From assembly GCA_964522605.1 (NCBI GenBank), contig CAZFWV010000047.1, forward strand, positions 1-29,457: a stretch of 29,457 nt of DNA. The letters are read 5' to 3'. Shown here piece after piece: positions 1-8,025 of this stretch (the stretch's first letter is position 1; the number at the start of each line of letters is the position of its first letter). Origin of the DNA: CAVZLD01 sp964522605. GTDB taxonomy: Bacteria > Planctomycetota > Planctomycetia > Pirellulales > Pirellulaceae. A program made the position numbers and the translations under genes. The notes beneath the pieces are model-generated. The model ran no database searches. It saw nothing but the letters and a program-made list of their open reading frames with translations, and was not told the origin of the DNA.

Positions 1-213
1 TCAATGGTATGGTGCGATTTGAGGTTCGTTGTCCCATACCAGGGGATTCGTAGAGGCGTCGCCGAGCCGGCGCGACTTGATCCAGTTCACGTCCCGGTAC
101 AAGTTGGATCGGGATATGTCCACCAGCAGTCGATCCGTGGCAAACCAGGCGAGATTCGCTTGCTGGTGAAAGCTGGAACGAGAGCAAATCGCGATCGTTG
201 ATGAGAAACGCAA
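1..213 (-). CDS. Possible C-terminal remnant of an unidentified protein
   Basis: This is an open minus-strand frame of about 70 residues ending at a TGA in the first three bases. The middle and end read like real protein: hydrophobic residues alternate with charged ones, for example WFATDRLLVDIS and NLYRDVNWIKSRR. The start does not look like a natural N-terminus, so it may be the tail of a longer protein whose upstream part is lost or frameshifted. It resembles the end of large secreted planctomycete proteins, but I cannot name a family. The opposite strand is also open here and is taken as a shadow. It may be non-coding. Confidence 0.3.
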   Translation of the reverse strand: MRFSSTIAICSRSSFHQQANLAWFATDRLLVDISRSNLYRDVNWIKSRRLGDASTNPLVWDNEPQIAPYH

Positions 214-243
214 GAAGCATGCGGGATACGCAGCCGATGAGCC

Positions 244-420
244 TCATGCGCCGGACTGCACGCCATCCTTGGCCTGATCGCGCTGTTTCCGCTCGACGGC
301 CAGTCTCAATCGTCGCGGGGCATCGGCTTGATTCATCGCACATTGGGGGTGGATGCCATCACGCGAATACGATTGTTTTCCACAGACGGGGCAAATCTTG
401 CTGTTGGCATCGCGAATCAT
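244..420 (-). CDS. Small zinc-ribbon-like hypothetical protein
   Basis: This mini-protein of about 58 residues begins MIRDANSKICPVCGKQ. A CPVC pair is followed 14 residues later by another cysteine in IHPQC, and then by a basic tail rich in R, K and A. A CxxC knuckle with later H and C ligands suggests one zinc site. Short proteins with this CPxCGK, SRDGIHPQCA layout are, to my recollection, common conserved hypotheticals in planctomycetes; their role is unknown. The ATG at 418-420 is preferred, although an in-frame GTG at 430-432 would add four residues. It runs on the same strand as the cold-shock protein, about 410 bases downstream of it. Confidence 0.65.
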   Translation of the reverse strand: MIRDANSKICPVCGKQSYSRDGIHPQCAMNQADAPRRLRLAVERKQRDQAKDGVQSGA

Positions 421-432
421 CGGTAAAGGCAC

Positions 433-833
433 GATTGTAGAGAGCCATTGCTTTCATGCTTGACAGTGTGTCAGGCATGCCGATGAGGGTCGTGTAATCA
501 TCGATTGCGCCTTTGGATCTGCTGATCGCAAATTGTGATGAATTCATTCATTATGACGACCTTGTTCGCACGGCGACTTTATTCGCTGCGGCACGGTGAA
601 TGTTCCCCAGGAAGCCACGTTGGCCTACCGATTTCCGGGCTTCCGTCGGTCGCCCGGGTCCATTGGCTGCGCCGCCGTCTATAGGTGGTCGTGGACCGAG
701 GAAGGGGAAGGCATCGGAAGACAAGAAGTAAAACGCTGCAGATCAACTGCTGGAAGTATTGCAGTCGATCGAGCAGGACTTTGATACCGTCTGGGGATCG
801 GCGGAATGCTTCACCGACTGGACCCCAATCGGC
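433..833. other. Intergenic stretch, no supported gene
   Basis: This stretch holds only short overlapping frames in both directions, none with recognisable motifs. Around 735-800 one plus frame reads like protein (ADQLLEVLQSIEQDFD) but a stop lies just upstream and it does not continue convincingly. It could be another gene remnant. No terminator or promoter could be called. Confidence 0.4.
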
Positions 834-1424
834 TTATCGCCAAGTCGGCTTCTTCCCGCGGGCTTTGGGATGTCGTTTGAGTTCCTTCTCGTTCGGAAGC
901 CCAGCCTCGCGCTTGACAACCTTGACCGCGATCGCCACAGGCTGCTTGGGGTCTCCGGGATCAGGATCACCAACAAGAAACTGTACATAATCGCCGATCT
1001 CGAGCCGTGAAAAACGCTTTTCTCCAGACACACTTGCTGCGGCAAAGAGGTATTCCGGCCCGTGTTTTATCGACGAGATGAATCCGCGGAGTTTTTCGCG
1101 GTGCAGTTTGGTGATGAAGCCATGTTCCAGCGCTTCGCGATCGGCGGTACGTCCGGTACGACTCGGCCGCGAGCCGCGAGACGGTCGAGCGTTCGATTCC
1201 GGAGAACCTCTTCTTGTCGAAGTCTTACCAGCCTTTACACATCGCGCCCTCGGCCTGTCGGCCGCCGGGTCCAATTCATACTTCACCTTTTGCCCTCGAG
1301 CCAGCGTCTCAAACGGAGCATCGACGACCGAACGATGAAAGAACACGTCCGTGCCGTCAGACACTGCCTTGATGAAGCCAAAACCTTTCTCGGCAACGAG
1401 CGATTGAATCTCACCGTCTAGCAC
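834..1424 (-). CDS. Protein with two cold-shock-like domains
   Basis: This 196-residue protein opens with a classic cold-shock domain at residues 1-65. It carries the RNP1-like KGFGFIK and an RNP2-like DVFFHRSVV. Cold-shock domains are OB folds that bind single-stranded RNA or DNA in the cytoplasm. A basic, Ser/Arg/Pro-rich linker (about 66-100) leads to a second, diverged OB-like region at about 101-175. Its RNP1 site reads LRGFISS and its RNP2 position reads YLFAAASV, so nucleic-acid contacts are probably weakened. The C-terminus is strongly basic (RHPKARGKKPTWR). The start is a GTG at 1422-1424 with a GGAG about 11 bases upstream. Likely an RNA-binding protein; the target is unknown. Confidence 0.85.
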   Translation of the reverse strand: MLDGEIQSLVAEKGFGFIKAVSDGTDVFFHRSVVDAPFETLARGQKVKYELDPAADRPRARCVKAGKTSTRRGSPESNARPSRGSRPSRTGRTADREALEHGFITKLHREKLRGFISSIKHGPEYLFAAASVSGEKRFSRLEIGDYVQFLVGDPDPGDPKQPVAIAVKVVKREAGLPNEKELKRHPKARGKKPTWR

Positions 1425-1884
1425 GGGTTGGAGATCTCCATTAATAAAAAGATGTGCTTAGCGTCCCAGCACCCATCAGAAGCGCTGGCTGCCTTGAGTC
1501 TAGATGCCTCGACCGTTTATCGCAAACGGAAACCGAGGACGCCCTATCGGTGAACGCATCGGTTTGCTGCGTCAGCCCACGGTCAGCAAGACCACGAAGA
1601 TCAGGTATATCACACGTTCCGTGGTGCCACCACATCAGCGAGTTGTGGCGATGCCTCGAGAATTGAGAGTTGGAGTGCAGGGCTAGCTTGGGCACGTTAA
1701 GATGGATCGATTGGTTGTCGGCCGGCGTCCGATTGAATGAGCGTTTGGTGGCTGATCCGATGAGGCGTGTGTGGCCACCCTTTCCGAAGCGTCACAACGT
1801 TCATGGACGACAGCATTCGAAGGTGTCAGACCAGCACGAGAACTCCCGTCCACCTGTTGTGTAGGTGGGAAAGAGAGTAAATGA
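1425..1884. other. Intergenic stretch upstream of the adaptor remnant
   Basis: No frame on either strand here shows recognisable protein features. The last 60 bases may carry decayed coding sequence of the adaptor gene that follows. A plus frame reading VNEMARAAK near 1875-1900 could precede the adaptor piece if one base has been gained or lost near 1900. No clear promoter or hairpin was seen. Confidence 0.4.
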
Positions 1885-2556
1885 AATGGCCAGAGCGGCA
1901 AAGAGTATGAACACTGCGTTGTCCGGGCGAAAAGAGGCGGTTTGGTGATTCATCCTTCGGCCGCCCAATGGGAAAATGCGCCAGAGATTGCCGAAGGAGT
2001 CGTGGTACACAAAGACCAAGTTTTGTTATTGATGCCCGATCTGGCCAAGATGCAGGTGAAAGTCGGTATTCACGAATCAGTCGTTGACCGAATCAGGCCG
2101 GGGTTGCCAGCTCGAGTCACGCTGCCAGACAAGACGCTCGAAGGCACCGTATCGTCCGTGGCGTCGGTGGCGCGACCGGCGGGTTGGTGGACCGGTAATG
2201 AAGTGAGGTACGACACGGTCATTCAACTGCCTTCGGTCGACGATTTGCGGCCCGGAATGAGCGCGGAAGTCGAGGTGCTGATCGCACGTTATGAGGACGT
2301 GTTGACGATCCCCATCGCTGCGGTCGTAGAAACCGAGGAGGCGAGTTTTTGTTGGGTGGTGACGCCCCGGGACACCGTGCGACGCAGACTGACACTCGGC
2401 GATACCAATGATGCGTTTACGGTGGTTGAGTCGGGGCTCAAGGAAGGTGATGAGGTCGTACTCAATCCACCGACGCTTGCAAGCATGCAGCACGAGACAA
2501 CGAAGCCAGCAGTCCGATGGCGAGTGCCTTCCTCCAGACCGTCCAGCAAGGCCTGA
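1885..2556 (+). pseudogene. HlyD/MacA-type efflux adaptor, 5'-truncated
   Basis: This is the C-terminal half of a periplasmic adaptor (membrane fusion protein) of the HlyD/MacA type, which links an inner-membrane ABC transporter to the outer membrane. Readable homology begins near KEYEHCVVRAKRGG, just after an in-frame stop at 1882-1884. It runs through the lipoyl/beta-barrel region (PDLAKMQVKVGIHESVVDRI, RPGMSAEVEVL) and ends normally. The signal peptide, the membrane anchor and the long coiled-coil hairpin are missing. A TTG at 1942 could start a 204-residue product, but it would lack the parts needed for assembly. The stop overlaps the start of the permease by 40 bases, an operon-like arrangement that has survived. 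Confidence 0.8.
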
Positions 2557-3651
2557 AAAGCCTCAAACTCCAGAAAATGCGTGCCGGTCTCGCCGCGCTG
2601 GGGATCTTCATCGGCACCACAACCGTAATCTGGCTGGTGGCGATGGGGGAGGGCGTCAGCCAGCGCGCTCAACAGCAAATCCTGGAATTGGGTGCGACCA
2701 ACATCATCGTTCGAACCAAGGAGCCGACCTCAGCCGGTGACGGGCGAGATGCGAACAGCCGCGTCAAGACTTATGGCCTGCTCCGCGATGACTACCGCCG
2801 CATCGTGGAAAACCTTCCCAATATCCGCCGAGCCGTTCCCATGCGGGAACTCCGTTTCGAGTTGCGCTTGGGGAACCGGACCGCGGATGCGAAGCTTGTA
2901 GGTTGCGTGGAGGATTACCTCACATTGAATCAACTGGAGATGGCTCGTGGCCGGTGGCTTACGCGGCGGGACCGCGGCAACAAGGTCGTTGTTCTTGCTG
3001 ACGATACGGCAAAACGGTTATTTCCTTTCGAGAATCCGATCGGACAGACGATCTGGGTGGGCAGCGAGTTCTACAAGGTAATCGGGCAGACCAAATCGCG
3101 TACCGCTTCCGCCGCGATTGGCGGCAGTCTCGATTCGCGGGACTATAACCTCGATGCCTCTATCCCGCTGAAGACACTGCGCCATCGCGTCGGCGATCTC
3201 GTCATGAAGCGTGTGGGCGGCGAATTCCAGGGAGAACAGGTCGAACTCAGCCAGATTACTGTTGAAGTCAATAGCCTTGAGGAGGTTGACGAAACAGCCG
3301 CCATCATCGAAACGCTACTGACGAAGTACCACGAGAAAGAAGACTATGCCGTTGTCGTGCCCAAGGAACTGTTGCGGCAGGCAGAGAGAACTCGCGCGAT
3401 GTTCAACGTTTTGCTCGTGGTGATCGCCGGCATCTCACTGCTCGTCGGCGGAATCGGCATCATGAACATCATGCTTGCCACCGTGACCGAGCGCACTCGG
3501 GAAATTGGCATCCGTCGAGCACTTGGTGCGAAGCGGATCGATATCATTCGTCAGTTTCTTGTTGAGACGGTCTTGCTCACGGCCAGCGGAGGGTTGCTCG
3601 GTGTTCTCTTCGGTCTTGCTGTGGGCCCGCTCTTCCGAAGTATGCGCGCGA
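2517..3651 (+). pseudogene. MacB/FtsX-family ABC permease, 3'-truncated
   Basis: This is a MacB-type permease for ABC efflux or lipoprotein-type transport. Residues 1-45 hold the first membrane helix (GLAALGIFIGTTTVIWLVAM) and then a MacB periplasmic core domain. The FtsX domain starts near residue 290 with a helix (FNVLLVVIAGISLLVGGIGI) and the signature TEREIG-like TERTREIGIRRALGAKR. A further helix follows near 350-372 (GGLLGVLFGLAVG). After about GPLFRSMR the frame stays open to 4040 but the sequence no longer resembles the family; the usual last periplasmic loop, final helix and YPA-R-A-DP tail are absent. No ATPase subunit lies next to it. It overlaps the adaptor remnant. Probably non-functional. 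Confidence 0.8.
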
Positions 3652-3918
3652 TTGTCATGATCGTTTATCGGTCAGTATCATGCGGCGGATCACCGACGCG
3701 CGACGTGGTAGCGTGTAACGGTCTGTATCATTTTCGCGCGACGCGATTGATCGGTGGAGCAAAACCGGACACACTCGTTGATGGAGGGCGCTGGGTTCCG
3801 CCTGAATGTCGAAGTGAACGCAGCTGCGAAATCGGCCTGGCGAATGTTGTTGTCTGGGCCTTTCAAACAGAGACGTTCGCTGAATCAGCGAGAGTGCTTT
3901 CGGAAAGGACACGCTCCA
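3652..3918. other. Junction and leader region upstream of the TolB-like gene
   Basis: Between the last recognisable permease codon and the next start there are about 270 bases with no supported gene. The plus frame that stays open here is a continuation of the broken permease and overlaps the next gene out of frame. This region must hold the promoter of the TolB-like gene, but no convincing -35/-10 pair was found. A GGAAAGGA ribosome-binding-like site at about 3901-3908 lies just before the ATG at 3919. Confidence 0.4.
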
Positions 3919-4923
3919 ATGAAACAGAGTCGAACATGGTTGTGGGTGATTGCATTGGCTGCCTGTTTAGGTGTGGAGTGTCTTCCATCAATAGCGTCCG
4001 CGCAAGCCGTCGACATCTGGAGTTCAAACGTGTCGACTGAGGTGAGGAATACCGGTTACAGAGGCTCGTACTTCAAGAACGGCGAGATCCACGTCAACGA
4101 GTATGGCACACCCGAAGGCAAGCCTCTCACCAGCGGGCATCAGGACTTCAAGCCATCCTGGTCGAAGACCGGCGACATGCTCGTGTTCTTCCGCCGACTG
4201 AAGGACGATCCCGTGGTGACGAACTGGATCACCCAGATCTGCGTCATCAATGTCGACGGCACGGGCTTCCACGTGCTCACGGACGGGACGCACACCGATT
4301 TCAATCAGACTTGGACACGCGACGGCAAAAACACGCCGATCTGGAACCGCAAGAACCCGGAAACCGGCGGTTACTATGTGATGGCGAGCAAAGTCAGTGC
4401 GAAGCCAGGCGAGGAGTACACGCTCACGGACAAGAGCCACCACACGTGGGCCTACACGTGTCTCATGGATGGCCGCATCCTCGTCCAATCGATGCATCCG
4501 GAACAAGGCTGGGGCTATTACCTATTGACGCCGAGTCCCGACGGCGAGCCGGCCTACGAGCGGATCGACTGCGACTTGGCAAGATACGGAATTCTGGACC
4601 GCGTGAGCATCTCACCAAGCGAAACGAAGGTCTGCTTCGAATACCAAAAGGGATTCCAATATAAAGACGCGGGCCGCACACTCTACATCGCCGATTTCGA
4701 CGCGGAGAAGCCGTCGATCGCCGGCGCCAAGCCGTTCGCCAATGAGGAGGGCGCTAATCGCTGGTTTGCCTATCCGCGTTGGTCCAGAGACGAGAAGGTG
4801 ATCGTCTACCACGCGAGCCCGTCACTGTTCATCTACAGTGTAGAGGACGGCTCGACAGTCAAGGTGTCGACGCAAGAGGGGGCCGATTACCGTTATCCCC
4901 ATATGGAAGCGACGCCCAAGTAG
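3919..4923 (+). CDS. Secreted TolB-like (PD40) beta-propeller protein
   Basis: This 334-residue secreted protein carries a Sec signal peptide at residues 1-28, ending near IASAQA. The rest is built of PD40/TolB-type beta-propeller blades, each with a W-S/T-x-D-type core: PSWSKTGDMLVFF, QTWTRDGKNTPIW, VSISPSETKVCFEY and PRWSRDEKVIVYH. Such propellers serve as protein- or ligand-binding scaffolds in the periplasm; the partner is unknown. I chose the ATG at 3919 over an in-frame start at 3754, because 3919 gives a clean signal peptide and has a GGAAAGGA-like site upstream. It appears intact, although both neighbours are broken. Confidence 0.85.
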   Translation: MKQSRTWLWVIALAACLGVECLPSIASAQAVDIWSSNVSTEVRNTGYRGSYFKNGEIHVNEYGTPEGKPLTSGHQDFKPSWSKTGDMLVFFRRLKDDPVVTNWITQICVINVDGTGFHVLTDGTHTDFNQTWTRDGKNTPIWNRKNPETGGYYVMASKVSAKPGEEYTLTDKSHHTWAYTCLMDGRILVQSMHPEQGWGYYLLTPSPDGEPAYERIDCDLARYGILDRVSISPSETKVCFEYQKGFQYKDAGRTLYIADFDAEKPSIAGAKPFANEEGANRWFAYPRWSRDEKVIVYHASPSLFIYSVEDGSTVKVSTQEGADYRYPHMEATPK

Positions 4924-5027
4924 GAGTTCGTGGAGGCGATGCGAAAACGACTCGGTCATTTGGAGAGAGAAGTGATTAGTATGCACAGGAAGAATCAGGA
5001 ACTCGATCGGCGGGAGCAGTGCATGGA

Positions 5028-5519
5028 GGTCCAGGGGGAACTCGCCAAGGCCCGCGACAAGGGCCTGGTCCGGTATGTGGGCTTCATTACTTCGACAAGG
5101 CGCTGGCTTTGATCTCGACCAGTGAATTCGATCTGTGCATGCTGGCGTACGGATACCTGCCGCGCGGCTACACCCGGCTGTTTTCTCCTCGGACGACAGA
5201 ACTGCGCAACGCATGCCTGGCAAAAGCACATGCGCTCCAAATGGGCATCGTCGCCATGAAGGTGCTGGGGGCCGGTATGCTCGGAGGCTTCGGCAAGAAG
5301 GAGTTAGAAGGACTATCCGGGGCCGCCATTCGCTACGTGCTTCAGGACGAGCGAGTCCACATGCTTACCGTCGGTATGCGTTACGCCGCCGAGATCGATA
5401 CCAACATCAAGACCCATGCTGGCGATACCCCTTACACCAACGACGATCGAGCCCTATTGGCCAGCGTGAGCGCCGCCGTTCTGAGCGACAACAACGTCAA
5501 GAAGATGAGCGTCGAGTAA
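5028..5519 (+). pseudogene. Aldo/keto reductase remnant, 5'-truncated and frameshifted
   Basis: This is the C-terminal half of an NADP-dependent aldo/keto reductase TIM barrel. The first part (ELAKARDKGLVRYVGF) is in one frame. Near 5085 the reading frame must shift to continue with HYFDKALALI and the recognisable barrel strands FDLCMLAYGYLPRG, MGIVAMKVLGAGMLGG and GAAIRYVLQDERV, ending naturally at DNNVKKMSVE. The N-terminal half with the catalytic Asp, Tyr, Lys and the start is missing. The 4930-5027 stretch is open in the first frame (HLEREVISMHRKNQELDRRE) but does not look like this family, so a junction may lie near 5020. The downstream gene starts 3 bases after its stop. Confidence 0.8.
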
Positions 5520-5522
5520 ACA

Positions 5523-5741
5523 ATGCACGTGTTATGGGGAATCCTGATGGCAGCCGTCGGGCTGTTCATGCTGGTCTGCGGAACGCTCCAGAGTGAGTTC
5601 ATCATCTATCGACTGATGGTCGCCCGTTCGAGAATCCTCTGGGGCCAAGGCGACGCAGTCCACCGTTTCTACCAAATCAGTGGGCTGTTCATCATCATCT
5701 TGGGCGCCCTGTGGGCCTTGGGACTCATCTGGACAAACTGA
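5523..5741 (+). CDS. Small two-helix membrane protein, unknown function
   Basis: This 72-residue protein has two hydrophobic segments: WGILMAAVGLFMLVCGT near the N-terminus and GLFIIILGALWALGLIW at the C-terminus. A polar middle (RLMVARSRILWGQGDAVHRF) separates them. It is probably a two-pass inner-membrane protein. Small proteins of this layout are conserved hypotheticals in planctomycetes as I recall, with no assigned job. It starts 3 bases after the aldo/keto reductase stop, so it was probably translated in the same transcript before that gene broke. It looks intact. Confidence 0.7.
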   Translation: MHVLWGILMAAVGLFMLVCGTLQSEFIIYRLMVARSRILWGQGDAVHRFYQISGLFIIILGALWALGLIWTN

Positions 5742-5819
5742 TTTCTTGCCGCAAACGCAGTCGTTGCTTTCCAAACTCAAGAAGAGCTCCCGCCTCCGCG
5801 AATAAATAGCGAGGGCGGC

Positions 5820-5992
5820 AGCCTTACCAAGCAACAGTTCATCGATTGGGTGAAGAAAGAGGCCCGCAGAAAGGGCAATACCATGTGCTGAAAGGGCAAT
5901 CGCATTACGACGTCTATAGCGGCGAATGCCTGGACGAGTTGATGAAGTTGGAAATCGCTTGGTTCGATAAGTACCTGAAAGACCAGAGGTGA
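5820..5992 (+). pseudogene. Alpha/beta-hydrolase C-terminal remnant
   Basis: Two short frames join into one protein end if a single base is gained or lost near 5878. The first reads LTKQQFIDWVKKEARRKGN and the second YHVLKGQSHYDVYSGECLDE, then LMKLEIAWFDKYLKDQR and a stop. The SHYDVYSG segment followed by a helix and FDKYLK is typical of the end of prolyl-oligopeptidase or dienelactone-hydrolase-like alpha/beta hydrolases; the His would be the catalytic one. The nucleophile half is absent. The frame upstream (5742-5820) is open but unrecognised. The stop lies 4 bases before the ATG of the next gene, so the old operon spacing is preserved. Confidence 0.65.
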
Positions 5993-5996
5993 ACAG

Positions 5997-6882
5997 ATGA
6001 GACCACCGCTACTCGGACTGCTGGCAGTCATTTGCCTCACTACCGCCACTGTCGCGCAGGACAACTGGCCTCGCTTTCGGGGACCAAACGCGGACGGCGT
6101 TGCCCCCGACAATGCGGGTCTGCCAATGACCTGGACAACAATCAACAATGTGAAATGGGTCGCCGACATTCCCGGTTGGGGCTGGTCGTGTCCGATTGTC
6201 TGGGGCGAACGTGTTTTTCTGACCAGTGTTGTCAGCGAGGAAGAGAACGTTGCGCCGAGCAAAGGCTTGTATCTGGGCGAAGGCGTGCGCGAGCCAGCTC
6301 AGGGCGTGCATCATTGGATGGTTTATTGCTTTGACCTGAATACCGGCAAAGAAATCTGGAAGCATAGAAGCTCACGCCGGTCAGCCGCAGGTGCCGCGCC
6401 ATCCGAAGAGCACCTACGCCGCGGAAACGCCGACTATCGATGGCGAGCGGCTGTACGTGCTGTTTGGCGATTTGGGGCTGTACTGCTATGACCTGGAAGG
6501 GAAGCCGTTGTGGTCGCGGGTCATCGAACCGAAGAAGACGCTCTTCGATTACGGCGCAGCAGCTTCTCCAGTCGTACACGACGGACAGGTCATCGTCGTC
6601 TACGACAACCTGGAAGACTCTTGGATCGCTGCCTTCGATGCGGAAACAGGCGACCAACTGTGGCGGCAAGCTCGTGACGAAACGCATTCCTGGGCCACTC
6701 CGTTGGTCTGGAAGAATCCGCAGAGGACCGAGATCGTAGTGTCCGGCAAAAACCGCAATCGAAGCTATTCGTTGGACGGCCGGCTGCTATGGGAATTCGA
6801 CGGACGGATGTCCAATCTGGTGATCCCATCGCCCTTCGCAGCGCACGGTATGTGCTATATCGCATCGGGTTACGTCGGTGAC
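5997..6882 (+). pseudogene. PQQ-like beta-propeller protein, frameshifted and 3'-truncated
   Basis: A secreted PQQ-like (YncE/BamB-type) beta-propeller protein starts at 5997 with a signal peptide (LLGLLAVICLTTATVAQ) and the NWPRFRGPNADGVAP motif typical of planctomycete outer-membrane propeller proteins. Blades with the W-x-F/G pattern follow (CFDLNTGKEIWKH). The frame must shift near 6365 to continue as QVPRHPKSTYAAETPTIDGE, YVLFGDLGLYCYDLEGKPLW, AFDAETGDQLWRQ and LDGRLLWEFDGRMSNL. After YIASGYVGD (about 6882) the family sequence stops and an unrelated regulator tail continues in the same frame. About half of the propeller is missing. Almost certainly inactive. Confidence 0.85.
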
Positions 6883-6975
6883 GCGCTGCGGAAGAAACTC
6901 GGCGACGACCCTGCCCACCCGCAACGAATCAAATCCGTGAGAGGCGTCGGCTACATGCTGTCGTTAGAACCATGA
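6883..6975 (+). pseudogene. OmpR-family response regulator C-terminal fragment
   Basis: The last 30 codons of the preceding open frame read LRKKLGDDPAHPQRIKSVRG then VGYMLSLEP and a stop. This is the recognition-helix end and the wing hairpin (VRGVGYML) of an OmpR/PhoB winged-helix DNA-binding domain, a motif very specific to response regulators. The receiver domain and most of the DNA-binding domain are absent. It is fused in frame to the propeller remnant. Its TGA overlaps the ATG of the histidine kinase fragment in an ATGA arrangement, as in many two-component operons. Confidence 0.85.
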
Positions 6976-7231
6976 CGTGGCTCTTCCTTCGATTCGATCT
7001 CTGCGTGTATTGGTGGTGCTGGCCCTGGCTTGGTACATCCACAGTGCTGTCCTGAAACAACGATCCGATGCAGAGTGGGAGCGGATTATCGCCACTGCGC
7101 ACAGCGGTGGCGCGCGGCTCGTTGCAAGCGAACTGAATGCCGTGCCGCTCGGGAGCCGAGATCAGGTGTTGAACGGTCTGCGCAAACGTTTTGATTACCC
7201 GCTGGAGGTCATTCCTCTCGCGGATTGCTGA
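6972..7231 (+). pseudogene. Sensor histidine kinase N-terminal fragment, frameshifted
   Basis: This is the start of a two-component sensor kinase paired with the regulator tail. The ATG at 6972 overlaps the regulator stop. It reads MTWLFLRFDLCV, then needs a frame change near 7007 to continue as LVVLALAWYIHSAVLKQRSD, a single membrane helix entering the periplasmic sensor region. ERIIATAHSGGARLVASELN and LRKRFDYPLEVIPL follow. The frame ends at 7231, before any second helix, HAMP, HisKA or HATPase domain. A GTG at 6977 gives an alternative 84-residue frame, but the ATGA overlap argues for 6972. Non-functional fragment; the signal it sensed is unknown. Confidence 0.75.
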
Positions 7232-7712
7232 TCCATTGGGAAAGCTGTGACGGCCATTTCGCGTATCTACTGGACGCATGGCCAGTTGTACTAAAGTCCA
7301 ATGGAACCAATTGGTTTTGCAGCGAATACTCCTCCAGGGATCCATAGGTCGGTCGCTGTAGACAGGCTGCACTTCCGCGTGCTCTCAGCACCATTGGGCG
7401 GCGTCGGAGTTGGTCATGAAACATCGGCTGCCCCCGTGCAAGTAGACGGTTGATGCACCGGCTGGATTCGGAGCTGCCTCCAAGTGTGCGGTTCGTGGTT
7501 GCGTCTTTTGGCAACCAGGCCGCAACGTAGAGGCTGCGAATTCTTTGAGCGACTGGCGGAACCGGCAACTCGAGTTCCAAGTCCTAGTTGTCTGGTCCCC
7601 AGTACAGACACCTCGACCGAGTACTACTGCGTCCCCGGTTTCGGTCGAACCGCAAAGACTCGGGGACTGTGCCGCTACACGCTCACTTTGAAGGTCGTTC
7701 CGAGTAGACGCG
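7232..7712. other. Intergenic stretch between gene remnants
   Basis: About 480 bases with no frame I can assign. Several overlapping open frames exist on both strands but have low-complexity, Arg/Ser-rich or stop-interrupted translations typical of shadows. The stretch probably contains the breakpoint between the lost histidine kinase body and the lost N-terminal part of the DUF1254/DUF1214 gene. No transposase, inverted repeat or hairpin was recognised. Confidence 0.45.
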
Positions 7713-7967
7713 GTCTGGTCGATCACGAAGTACAATCACGAGGTTTTCCTGTTCGAGAATGAGCAGAAGGCGTACTCGGTGAACAGCGTGATCGCCAAAC
7801 CGGAAAAGGACGGCTCGGTCGTGATCCAGTTCGGCAACGCCCCGAAGACCGCCAAGAACTTCCTGGCGATCAAGCCAGGCTGGAACTACCTGATGCGGCT
7901 GGACCGCCCTCACCAGGAGATCCTCGACGGGACCTGGAAGGCTGCGGAGAGGGTCCTGCTCAAGTAG
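7713..7967 (+). pseudogene. DUF1254/DUF1214 protein, C-terminal remnant
   Basis: The readable part begins VWSITKYNHEVFLF and continues ENEQKAYSVNSVIAKPEKDG, then GWNYLMRLDRPHQEILDGTW and a stop. The W-S-x-T-x-Y-N start, the YSVNS repeat and the final R-x-x-x-P-x-x-x-I-L-D-G-x-W are the signature of the DUF1214 domain that ends DUF1254/DUF1214 proteins. These are usually exported proteins of about 450 residues with a jelly-roll C-terminus; their function is poorly known. Only about 85 residues remain. A GTG at 7779 could start 62 residues, but homology clearly reaches further upstream, so this is a 5'-truncated gene. Confidence 0.7.
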
Positions 7968-8013
7968 GCAGAGTTCACTCGACCGAACCGATCCGTTCAT
8001 TCATTTATCTCTC

Positions 8014-8020
8014 GAGGAGG
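8014..8020 (+). promoter_or_regulatory. Strong Shine-Dalgarno site of the nucleotidase gene
   Basis: GAGGAGG sits 5 bases before the ATG at 8026. It is the strongest ribosome-binding site in the window and fixes the start that includes the twin-arginine signal. Confidence 0.75.
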
Positions 8021-8025
8021 ATAAC

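Noticed and set aside
3652..4040. The continuation of the permease frame as a long natural C-terminus
   Set aside because: The residues after about 3651 have no membrane helix, are Cys/Arg/Ser-rich and overlap the TolB-like gene out of frame, so the tail is read-through after a break.
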